Source: Planctomycetota bacterium
GTDB taxonomy: Bacteria; Planctomycetota; UBA8742; UBA2392
Length of the DNA stretch: 64,000 nucleotides
NCBI GenBank assembly: GCA_016712285.1
Contig: JADJRK010000001.1
Location: 3,596,001 to 3,660,000, forward strand
Direction of reading: 5' to 3'
Part shown: positions 57,098-64,000 of the stretch, one piece after another
Position numbering within the stretch: the first letter of the stretch is position 1
Layout of the letters: each line of letters starts with the position of its first letter
Made by a program: the position numbers and the translations under genes
Notes under the pieces: model-generated
Told to the model about the DNA's origin: nothing
The model's database searches: none
What the model saw: only the letters and a program-made list of their open reading frames with translations

Positions 57098-57454
57098 TCA
57101 CCCAATCCGCTGCAGCAGCGCCAACAAAGCTTCGTTCAGTTCTTCTAGCGCTGCCGTCCGGGCTTCGTCGCGTTTTCCGGGCAGCACCACAATGTCGTGC
57201 GCGCCCGCCGCCGCCTTGTTGCGCCGGAAGATGTCACGAATGCGCCGCTTCCACTTGTTGCGTGCCACTGCGTTGCCGAAGCGCTTGCTTACCACCAGCC
57301 CCAGTCGCGGGTGACCGAGGTCGTTCGCGCGCCAGTGAATGATCAGACGCTTGTTGCCCGCACTCGTGCCCTGTTCAAACACGCGGTCGAAGTCGGCTTT
57401 CGTCAGCAGCCGCTCTTCTTTGCGCAGGCGTTGATCTTCCAGGTAGGCGTGCAT
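57098..57454 (-). CDS. rnpA: Ribonuclease P protein component
   Basis: The ATG at 57452-57454 has GAGGAACTGC upstream and gives 118 residues. The RnpA signature is RLGLVVSKRFGNAVARNKWK, then RRIRDIFRRNK; the fold closes with HDIVVLPGKRDEARTAALEE. It binds the RNase P RNA and the pre-tRNA leader. Usually rnpA follows rpmH and precedes yidC; here rpmH is not upstream and a VOC gene follows, so the usual block is broken. No RNase P RNA gene was recognised in the window. Confidence 0.93.
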   Translation of the reverse strand: MHAYLEDQRLRKEERLLTKADFDRVFEQGTSAGNKRLIIHWRANDLGHPRLGLVVSKRFGNAVARNKWKRRIRDIFRRNKAAAGAHDIVVLPGKRDEARTAALEELNEALLALLQRIG

Positions 57455-57553
57455 GCAGTTCCTCAAGACTGCCTAGAGTGTCGCGCCACGTTCTACACTC
57501 AACATTCGGCTGACACAGGGGTCTGCGCGATGCGCACAACTATAGTTCGCAAC

Positions 57554-59938
57554 ATGGCCGAGAAGGGAATGCTGTTCGAGAACGACCGTGCGGCAACGGG
57601 TCGCTTCGTTGAGGTCGCGTTGCCGACCCCCGTGGACCGGCTGTTCGACTACGCCGTGCCCGAGCCGCTGGCAGCCCGGGCCCGCGTCGGCCATCGGGTA
57701 ACCGTGCCCTTCGGCAAGCGCAACCTGCAGGGCTTCGTCGTCGCTGAAAAGGATCACTCAAGCCTCGCGCGTCACCAGGTTCGCGAAATCCTTGAGGCGC
57801 CAGACGACGAGCCGCTGGTCAACAAGGGCATGCTCGAGCTTGCCCAGTGGATGGCAGAGTACTACGCGTGCTCTTGGGGCGAAGCACTGCAAGCCGTGCT
57901 GCCCGCCGTGGTTCGCACCGGCCGCAAGCGCCGCCTTGTCACCGTCGTGCGCCCCGGAAAACCGCCAGCCGAGCTGCTGGCCTTTGCTGCCGAGCTTGAG
58001 GACAAGGTCCGCGGTGCAAAGACGGCAAAGAAGGCGGGCGCCAATGCCGGCGAACGCAACGCCGGCTATGCCCGCGTGCTGCGCGCCCTGGGCACGTATG
58101 TGGATGACACGTTCACGCCGATGGAGCTGGCTGAAAAACTCGGCATCAGCCAGGCCCCGATCCGCACGCTGGCAAAGCAGGGTTGGCTGCGCCTGGACCG
58201 CGTCGAGCCTGAGCACGCCCCGGGCGGTATATACGGGTGGGGGCCCGAGGATGGGCCCAAAGAGCCGACCGGAGACCAGCAACTCGCGCTGGATGCCATT
58301 GCGGGCAGTGTCGAGCGCGACGAGTTCAAGACGTTTCTGCTGTACGGAGTGACCGGCAGCGGCAAGACCGAGGTCTACATCCGCGCGATCCAGCGCGCGC
58401 GACAGCTTGGCAAGTCGGCCATTGTGCTGGTACCCGAGATCAGCCTGACGCCCCAGACCGTGCGCCGCTTTGCAAGCCGCTTTGACAACGTGAGCGTGCT
58501 GCACTCCAGCATGACCGACGGCCAGCGCCGAGACGCGTGGCGCGCAATCAGTTCCGGCAAGTCGCGCGTGGTGATTGGCCCGCGCAGCGCGTTGTTCGCG
58601 CCGGTCGTTGACCTTGGCCTGGTTGTGATCGACGAAGAACACGAAGGCACCTACAAGCAGGACAACACGCCCCGCTATCACGCCCGCGATACGGCCATCA
58701 TGCGCTGCCGGCTGGAACATGCGGTGGCAGTGCTGGGCTCAGCGACGCCCAGCCTCGAAACCTGGCACAACGCGCAAGCCGGCAAGTATGCGCTGCTGGA
58801 GCTGCGAACGAGAGTCAGCTCAGGAATGGGGAAACAGGATACGGGAGCCGACGACATCGGCACCGATACCCGAACACCGAGCCTTGCCAGCGTCGAGATC
58901 ATCGACATGGCCAACGAGTGCCACGAGCAGCACCAGTTCACGTTCTTTTCGCGGCGGCTGCGCGGCGCCTGCGCTGCGGCCCTCGAGCGCGACGAGCAGG
59001 TGATCATCTTTCTGAACCGTCGCGGCTATCACACGATGTTGAATTGCGGCAACTGCGGGCAGGCCCTGATGTGCCCGCAGTGTGATATCCCGATGTCGTT
59101 TCATCGCGGCTTGCACAAGATGACCTGCCACTATTGCCTCGACACCACCGAGATGCCGCGTGTCTGTCCTTCGTGCATGTCCGGCAAGCTGAAGCTGCAG
59201 GGCATGGGCACCGAGCGCCTTGAAGAAGAATTGAAAGTGATTTTCGCCGGCCGCACGATTTCACGCATGGACAGCGACGTGATGAAGACGCGCGAAGACT
59301 ACGAAGAAACGCTTGAGGCCTTTCGCGCCAGCGAAACCCAGATTCTTGTCGGTACGCAGATGATTGCCAAGGGGCTCGACTTCCCAAACGTCACCGTGGT
59401 GGGTGTTGTCAGCGCCGACGTGGGCATGGGGCTGGGCGACTTTCGCAGTTACGAGCGCAGCTTCCAGTTGCTGACCCAGGTTGCAGGCCGCGCCGGCCGT
59501 GGCAGCAAGCCCGGCACGGTGATCGTGCAGACATTCCAGCCGCACCACGTCTCGATCGTTACCGGTGCCAAGCAGGACTTCCGCGCCTTCAGCGAGTACG
59601 AGCTGGCGCATCGCGACGAGAGCAAGTACCCGCCCTATTCGCGACTGGTGCTGGTCACAGTGGAGGCCAAGGGTGCAGACAAAGCCGAAGAAGAGGCGCG
59701 CAAGATCGCCAACACGGCACAGGATTTTGCCGGGCGCTTCAAGGGCGCGATATTCTCGGTCGCGGGGCCGTTTGACGCGCCGATAGCCAAACTGCGCGGC
59801 AAGCACCGCAAGCAGGTGATCATCAAGGCCCGCGGGTTTCGCGAAGTGCGCGGCGTCGTGGATGCCATCAAGCCCCTGGTGAAAGTGCAGGAGCGACTGA
59901 AAGTAAGCATAGACGTGGACCCCGTGAGTATGCTGTAA
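57554..59938 (+). CDS. priA: Primosomal protein N' (PriA), replication restart helicase
   Basis: The frame is open further upstream, where it crosses rnpA; I start at the ATG at 57554 (794 residues), with ATGs at 57530 and 57569 possible. The N-terminal DNA-binding domain has EVALPTPVDRLFDYAVPEPL and WMAEYYACSWGEALQAVLP. The helicase part has GVTGSGKTEVYIRAIQRARQ (Walker A), LVVIDEEHEGTYKQDNTPRY (DEEH), VLGSATPSLETWHNA and QMIAKGLDFPNVTVVGVVSA. The zinc-binding region has CGNCGQALMCPQCDIPMSFH and CHYCLDTTEMPRVCPSC. It reloads the replisome at stalled forks. Monocistronic. Confidence 0.95.
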   Translation: MAEKGMLFENDRAATGRFVEVALPTPVDRLFDYAVPEPLAARARVGHRVTVPFGKRNLQGFVVAEKDHSSLARHQVREILEAPDDEPLVNKGMLELAQWMAEYYACSWGEALQAVLPAVVRTGRKRRLVTVVRPGKPPAELLAFAAELEDKVRGAKTAKKAGANAGERNAGYARVLRALGTYVDDTFTPMELAEKLGISQAPIRTLAKQGWLRLDRVEPEHAPGGIYGWGPEDGPKEPTGDQQLALDAIAGSVERDEFKTFLLYGVTGSGKTEVYIRAIQRARQLGKSAIVLVPEISLTPQTVRRFASRFDNVSVLHSSMTDGQRRDAWRAISSGKSRVVIGPRSALFAPVVDLGLVVIDEEHEGTYKQDNTPRYHARDTAIMRCRLEHAVAVLGSATPSLETWHNAQAGKYALLELRTRVSSGMGKQDTGADDIGTDTRTPSLASVEIIDMANECHEQHQFTFFSRRLRGACAAALERDEQVIIFLNRRGYHTMLNCGNCGQALMCPQCDIPMSFHRGLHKMTCHYCLDTTEMPRVCPSCMSGKLKLQGMGTERLEEELKVIFAGRTISRMDSDVMKTREDYEETLEAFRASETQILVGTQMIAKGLDFPNVTVVGVVSADVGMGLGDFRSYERSFQLLTQVAGRAGRGSKPGTVIVQTFQPHHVSIVTGAKQDFRAFSEYELAHRDESKYPPYSRLVLVTVEAKGADKAEEEARKIANTAQDFAGRFKGAIFSVAGPFDAPIAKLRGKHRKQVIIKARGFREVRGVVDAIKPLVKVQERLKVSIDVDPVSML

Positions 59939-60001
59939 GTGCAGCCTGGTGCCGCACGTCAGAACTCGCAAGCCAGCAATGCCAGGCCCGGAAGCCGCTT
60001 C

Positions 60002-60214
60002 ATGCCCACGTTCGACATTCATTGCGTGCAGGTTGATAAAGAAGTCCGCATCGACTTTGAGGGCGAAGACGTGCGCGGCTCGCTGCGCTTTCGTGGCTTC
60101 AGTTGCGAGCACGAAGGCGCCTGCCATGCCGCCGGCCTCAAGTGCGCACTGTTTGATGCCGAGGGCATTGAGCCGTTTGACCCCGGCGATGCATTTGAGT
60201 TCTTCAATTCCTGA
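60002..60214 (+). CDS. Small hypothetical acidic protein
   Basis: From the ATG at 60002 (GGAAG upstream) the product has 70 residues: MPTFDIHCVQVDKEVRIDFE, GEDVRGSLRFRGFSCEHEGA and a tail with CHAAGLKCALFDAEGIEPFD. Three Cys and two His in the middle could bind a metal. The sequence is unlike a shadow frame. It lies between priA and the CDF transporter. No family recognised. Confidence 0.55.
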   Translation: MPTFDIHCVQVDKEVRIDFEGEDVRGSLRFRGFSCEHEGACHAAGLKCALFDAEGIEPFDPGDAFEFFNS

Positions 60215-60238
60215 TGAGTCTGATCTAGATTCCTGCCC

Positions 60239-61282
60239 ATGTCCGGTGATGCAAGTTCCAAAGGTGCGGTGTTTGCCGCGTTGATCTGCAACACCGGCTT
60301 GACGGTGCTCAAATTCACGGCGTTCGCCTTCTCGGGCTCGGGCTCTATGTTCAGCGAGGCGATGCACACGCTCGCGGACACCGCCAACCAGGGCCTGCTT
60401 TACATGGGCATCAAGCGCAGCGAGAAAGCCCCTGACGCCATGTTCACCTATGGCTATGGCGGCGAGCGCTTTCTGTTCGCGTTGCTGTCGGCCGTCGGCA
60501 TCTTTGTGCTGGGTTGCGGCGTCACGGTGTACCACGGCATCAGCTCTCTGCTGGACCCGCACCCGCTTGACATTCGCTGGTGGCTGTTCGTCATTCTGGG
60601 CATCAGCTTTGTGATGAATGGATATGTGTTGCACAAGGCAATCCAGGCCATCAACAAGTCGCGTGGCGACGTGCCCTTCATGAAGTTCCTGAAGACCACC
60701 ACTGATCCCACGATTTCGGCTGTGCTGCTGGAAGACGGCATTGCCTGCGCCGGTGTGGTCATCGCGGTCGGGTGCATTGGGGTGTCCGCGCTTACCCGAA
60801 GCCACATACCCGACGCGATCGGCAGCATTGTCATCGGCGGGCTGCTGGGGTTTGTCGCGATCTGGCTTGGCTATCAGAACCGCAGCCTGATCCTGGGGCG
60901 CAGCATCCCCAAGGATGCGCAGGAGGCGGCACTGGCATTCCTGAACGCACAGCCGAGTGTCGAGTGTGTACGCGCGATCCAGAGTCGTGTGTTGGGTGCC
61001 GACAGCTACAAGCTCAAGGCCGAGATTGACTGGAACGGCCGCTGGTTCGGCGAGCAGTTGGCGTCGTGGGTGAACAAGCGCCGGGCTTCGCTGGACAGCG
61101 ACGACGCCGCAAAGCAGTTTGCCGCTGACTTTGGCGAGCGAATCAGCGAGGCGATTGCCCTGGAAACCGACCGCATCGAGAAGGCGCTGAAAGAGATCAT
61201 TCCGCAGTTGCACTTCCTGGACTTCGAAGGCGACGCCACGGCGCAACCGTCGGCGCCCCATGCACCCGCTGTCGCGCCATAG
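60239..61282 (+). CDS. Cation diffusion facilitator (zinc exporter family, SLC30A9-like)
   Basis: A 347-residue protein with six membrane segments in the first ~230 residues. SMFSEAMHTLADTANQGLLY in TM2 and SAVLLEDGIACAGVVIAVGC in TM5 hold the metal residues (HxxxD and E-D in place of the usual HxxxD). MFTYGYGGERFLFALLSAVG is a family mark. A long soluble C-terminal region (about residues 230-335) ends in a Pro/Ala tail. These proteins exchange Zn2+ or similar cations for protons. The D/E variation in TM5 points to the SLC30A9-like branch. Confidence 0.85.
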   Translation: MSGDASSKGAVFAALICNTGLTVLKFTAFAFSGSGSMFSEAMHTLADTANQGLLYMGIKRSEKAPDAMFTYGYGGERFLFALLSAVGIFVLGCGVTVYHGISSLLDPHPLDIRWWLFVILGISFVMNGYVLHKAIQAINKSRGDVPFMKFLKTTTDPTISAVLLEDGIACAGVVIAVGCIGVSALTRSHIPDAIGSIVIGGLLGFVAIWLGYQNRSLILGRSIPKDAQEAALAFLNAQPSVECVRAIQSRVLGADSYKLKAEIDWNGRWFGEQLASWVNKRRASLDSDDAAKQFAADFGERISEAIALETDRIEKALKEIIPQLHFLDFEGDATAQPSAPHAPAVAP

Positions 61283-61291
61283 GGCGTAAGT

Positions 61292-63103
61292 TCAGTGATT
61301 CGTCGCGAACTCGGTGGTGCTGATCAACGCGTAGAACAGGTCTTCGTATGCAGACTGTTCGGTTTCGCCGGCGTCCACACAGGCCTTGATGTGGGCTGCG
61401 GCCCGGGCAGCCTCGGCTGCATCCGGCGCGCGTGACAGGATTGACAAATACATTGCGTTGACGCGGGCGGGCGTTTCCTTGATGTCGCGCATCACGGCGT
61501 ACACCAGTGAACCGTTGGTGCTGCCGCTCAGGCGCCGCGTGACGTCGCCATTCAACACCAGCAGCGCCTGGTCAATCGACAGCGAAAAGCCCTCGCTCAT
61601 GGTCATTTCGTCGTTCTGTGCCATGGCGTTGTACTGGGCAGACAGGGCGCGCCGCAGTCGCCACTTCAGGCGCATGGCGTCCAGCCGGTCGGTATAGATA
61701 TGCAAAAGCTCCATGTTGAAATTGACGTTGCCCTCGGGTTCCTGCCCGTTCTTTTTCTGCATTTCGCGGATGGCTGCGAACTGCTTCAGGCGGTGGTAGG
61801 CGCTGGGGTACTGGCGCGCGAAGCTCTTCAAGTAGGCGTCGCCATCCTCGAGGCTGAACAGCGCGCCGAACATCTGCTCTGGCGACAGTTGCCTCACCGG
61901 CGCTGACGCAAAGTGCCACAGTTCGGCCTTGGCGGGGCCGCCTGCGCTCGACAACTGGTACACGCGCGTGTTCAGGATCGCGCGATAGAGCCGCTTGACG
62001 TCAAACCCGTGCGCCACAAAGTCGGCGGCGAGGGCATCAAGCAGCGCCGGGTGGCTCGCTTCATTCAGGCTGTTGAAGTCGTCCACCGGGTTCAGGAGCC
62101 CGATGCCGAACAGGAAACTCCAGTGCCGGTTGACCAGATAGCGTGCCGTTGTCGGGTGCTTTGCGCTGAGCAGCCAGTCGGCATAGATGCGCCGCCAGAC
62201 CTTAGGGTCGCGGGTCTTGAGCGCTGTGTCCCCGGGCAACTGCGGCACGTTGTATTTCAGCAGATCTTCAACCCGGCCGCGGTACTCAGCCGGAATGTCC
62301 TCTTTCAGCGTCTTCAGGTAGGTCTCAAGGTGCTCGGCGAGCGGGACATCCTTGATCTCGATGCGCGGGTCAATCGGCTGTGTGTAGAAATCGGCTTGCA
62401 CTTCGATTGGTGCAAAGAACGCCGCGACGCCCTGGAACTGCTTCTGCGTCCAGGCAGGCTCGTAGGGGTGGTCATGGCACTCGGCGCACTGCACCTGCAC
62501 GCCCGAGAAGTGCTTGCTGGTCACGCCGGCTGCGTCGGCGGTGCGCACGGGAAAGCCGGCCAGCCCGTAGTAGGCCGCGGCGGGGTTGGCGCTGATCGGG
62601 CCATCCACCGTGATCATGGCGCGGGCGATGGCATCAAATCCGGCGCCTGCATTGAATTGCTCGGCCAGCCACGAAGCGAGAATGTCGTTGGCAGAAACGC
62701 TGAGCTCGCCCAGTTCGTCGGTGCCGCGTTCGCGAAAGACCGGCATCCAGCGGTCGGCAAGGTGTTCGCCGAAGCGGGGGTCGCCAAGCAGGGTGTTGAT
62801 CAGCCGGTGGCGCTTGTCACGGGCCTTACTGGCCAGAAACGCCTCGGCTTCGGCGCGGGTGGGCGGCTCACCGACGACGTCAAGATAGACACGCCGCAGA
62901 AACTCGGCATCGCTGCTCTTGCCAGCCGGGGATAGTTTGTCGCGCTCCCAGACTCGTTCGATCTGGATGTCGATGGCTTTTGCGAGCACGAGGGTGTCGT
63001 CAATCTTTGACTCTGGTTTGTCGGCCGCAGCGGGCGATGAAATCAGCACACCCGCGACACAAGCCGTGGTAAGCAAACCCAGCATCATGCAAAGACGCGC
63101 CAT
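61292..63103 (-). CDS. DUF1549/DUF1553-type planctomycete exported protein with CxxCH motif
   Basis: A 603-residue exported protein (signal peptide MARLCMMLGLLTTACVAGV) with GGAAGG upstream. The DUF1549 part includes SSDAEFLRRVYLDVVGEPPT and DPRFGEHLADRWMPVFRERG. The CAECHDHPYEPAWTQKQFQG segment carries CxxCH, so a heme c may be bound. The DUF1553 part has TARYLVNRHWSFLFGIGLLN, LNEASHPALLDALAADFVAH and RALSAQYNAMAQNDEMTM. Such proteins are abundant in planctomycetes and usually occur with DUF1501 proteins; none is adjacent here. Function not established. Confidence 0.85.
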   Translation of the reverse strand: MARLCMMLGLLTTACVAGVLISSPAAADKPESKIDDTLVLAKAIDIQIERVWERDKLSPAGKSSDAEFLRRVYLDVVGEPPTRAEAEAFLASKARDKRHRLINTLLGDPRFGEHLADRWMPVFRERGTDELGELSVSANDILASWLAEQFNAGAGFDAIARAMITVDGPISANPAAAYYGLAGFPVRTADAAGVTSKHFSGVQVQCAECHDHPYEPAWTQKQFQGVAAFFAPIEVQADFYTQPIDPRIEIKDVPLAEHLETYLKTLKEDIPAEYRGRVEDLLKYNVPQLPGDTALKTRDPKVWRRIYADWLLSAKHPTTARYLVNRHWSFLFGIGLLNPVDDFNSLNEASHPALLDALAADFVAHGFDVKRLYRAILNTRVYQLSSAGGPAKAELWHFASAPVRQLSPEQMFGALFSLEDGDAYLKSFARQYPSAYHRLKQFAAIREMQKKNGQEPEGNVNFNMELLHIYTDRLDAMRLKWRLRRALSAQYNAMAQNDEMTMSEGFSLSIDQALLVLNGDVTRRLSGSTNGSLVYAVMRDIKETPARVNAMYLSILSRAPDAAEAARAAAHIKACVDAGETEQSAYEDLFYALISTTEFATNH

Positions 63104-63252
63104 GGGCCTTCCAGTCTAGCAGGGATAGTCGTGATTGCCGAAGTAGTCCTTACGGTTTCACTCGAATCCGAGAAACTGTCTGCCGGGCCATCTTGCGCGC
63201 TGCGACACATGGGCAAGAATAGCGGTCTAACGATCGTTTCAGTGGAGACGAC

Positions 63253-63753
63253 ATGAGACTGTTCTGCCTGTTGCTGCTGTTTGCTTGTTCGAGTCTGCTG
63301 TCAGCACAACTGGCGGTCTCACCGACTTCGGTAGTTTACAGCATTAATGGCGACTGCGACGGAAACTGGAATCACCAGCCGCCGACACTGCAGGCCACAG
63401 GTGGTAGCGGAAGCTACGCATGGACAGCGCTGACCGCGCCGCCAGCAAATCTGATGCTGGAGCCGGATGGGACGTTTACCGGGCAAATTGCGAGTTCGTC
63501 GGGCTCGCCCTTCACGTTTGACGTTGAGGTAACCGACAGCATGTCCATGCAGACCGCCCAAGCCACCATCACGATGACCGTGGTGACTGCACTTCCCGGC
63601 TGCCAGCCCAAGCCTGACCGGGATGACGACGACGGCTGCGCCCAAGTTGCTGCCCGTGGCGGCTGGCCTGCGTTCGCGTTGCTGCTTGTGATCGTCGCGA
63701 TTTGTCGAGGTGTACGCCGCTGGCAGTCGCGGTGTACACTGCGCGGCGCATGA
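63253..63753 (+). CDS. Exported Ig-like-domain protein with C-terminal membrane/sorting tail
   Basis: A 166-residue protein with GGAG before its ATG. The signal peptide is MRLFCLLLLFACSSLLSA. Residues ~20-115 form one putative Ig-like (He_PIG/cadherin-like) domain: TLQATGGSGSYAWTALTAPP, GTFTGQIASSSGSPFTFDVE and VTDSMSMQTAQATITMTVVT. The C-terminus has an acidic run (RDDDDGC), a hydrophobic helix (WPAFALLLVIVAICRGV) and Arg residues, the tripartite layout of CTERM sorting signals; it is not a known class to me. It overlaps the next gene by ATGA. Confidence 0.7.
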   Translation: MRLFCLLLLFACSSLLSAQLAVSPTSVVYSINGDCDGNWNHQPPTLQATGGSGSYAWTALTAPPANLMLEPDGTFTGQIASSSGSPFTFDVEVTDSMSMQTAQATITMTVVTALPGCQPKPDRDDDDGCAQVAARGGWPAFALLLVIVAICRGVRRWQSRCTLRGA

Positions 63754-64000
63754 AGATTTCGCTAAAACCCCAACACCTGAATCGCTATCGGCAGATTGCG
63801 TCGTTGCTGCTGCGTTTCGGCTTCAGTGAACTGGTCCGCAGCAGCGGCCTTGAGGAGCTGCTGGGCGAGGACCTCGGCAAGTTGACGCAAAAGGCGCACC
63901 CCAAGCCCGAAGAATTCGTCGCAGAACTAGAGGCCCTGGGCCCGACTTTCGTTAAGCTGGGGCAGGTGCTGAGCACACGCGGCGACCTGCTGGCGCCCGA
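63750..64000 (+). CDS. AarF/UbiB (ABC1) family atypical kinase, 3' end outside window
   Basis: The ATG overlaps the upstream stop (ATGA) and the frame runs off the right edge, giving 83 visible residues. The end, ELEALGPTFVKLGQVLSTRG, contains the KxGQ motif of the ABC1/AarF/UbiB family (LGPTFVKLGQxLSTRxDLLP). These are atypical kinases or ATPases that support quinone or other lipid metabolism. The first ~50 residues are helical. The rest cannot be judged. Confidence 0.85.
   Translation, partial: MKISLKPQHLNRYRQIASLLLRFGFSELVRSSGLEELLGEDLGKLTQKAHPKPEEFVAELEALGPTFVKLGQVLSTRGDLLAP

Noticed and set aside
57197..57553. N-terminal extension of priA across the rnpA region (open frame from 57197)
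   Set aside because: It overlaps rnpA on the opposite strand and reads as Arg/Ala/Val-rich sequence; conserved PriA sequence begins after 57554.
59261..61261. 666-residue minus-strand frame over priA and the CDF gene
   Set aside because: It is antisense to two genes with strong motifs on the plus strand and shows no recognisable domain.

Overview
The window is 64 kb of compact, GC-rich bacterial chromosome. The best lineage guess is a planctomycete or a close relative. That rests on a DUF1549/DUF1553-type secreted protein with a CxxCH motif (61292-63103), two Hanks-type Ser/Thr kinases of which one carries a C-terminal WD40 propeller (14606-19522, 25937-26989), many secreted proteins and lipoproteins of unknown function, and many interspersed hairpin repeats. 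This is inference from gene content; no rRNA or tRNA gene was found. Most genes have a visible Shine-Dalgarno site and ATG, with GTG used repeatedly and TTG once.

Left part (1-13 kb): a partial AmrS-type radical SAM enzyme, a six-EF-hand exported protein, a membrane-anchored redoxin, a repeat-rich exported protein, an orphan DNA methyltransferase, then four same-strand exported paralogues. Three of these carry DUF4139 and share near-identical DNA blocks; the fourth is diverged. Next is an accessory island (10.3-13.2 kb). At its core is a SitA6-like polymorphic-toxin C-terminal domain followed, with overlap, by a double-CXXC SitI6-like immunity gene. The pair lies between two perfect 28-bp inverted repeats, with a diverged third copy just outside and gene remnants around it. 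This is the most unusual locus in the window.

Middle (13-36 kb): a Cys/Met-metabolism PLP enzyme, the giant kinase-WD40 protein, a DegT-type aminotransferase, dihydroorotase, a tandemly duplicated secreted/membrane gene pair, a second kinase, an acyl-CoA dehydrogenase, a large membrane protein, a beta-repeat protein fused to a parvulin domain, FabL enoyl-ACP reductase and two lipoproteins. Complex palindromic repeats sit at 20.9-21.1 kb and 24.2-24.4 kb.

Right part (36-64 kb): molybdenum-cofactor related genes (MocA-like, XdhC-like) flanking a GxxExxY protein; a DoxX / globin-like / AlkD-like operon; a zinc ABC transporter (znuA-znuC-znuB) divergent from an iron operon (feoA-feoA-feoB-small Cys protein) with a Fur-box-like palindrome; an arginine cluster (M20 deacetylase, argH, argG) followed by an unassigned P-loop protein; pheS; a PTPS-III-like pterin enzyme; a HI0933-type flavoprotein; rnpA coupled to a VOC protein; priA; a CDF transporter; the DUF1549 protein; and the start of an AarF/UbiB kinase.

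There is no CRISPR array, prophage, complete insertion sequence or replication origin that I can see. Start sites were chosen by Shine-Dalgarno and signal-peptide logic and differ in many places from the longest possible reading frame.
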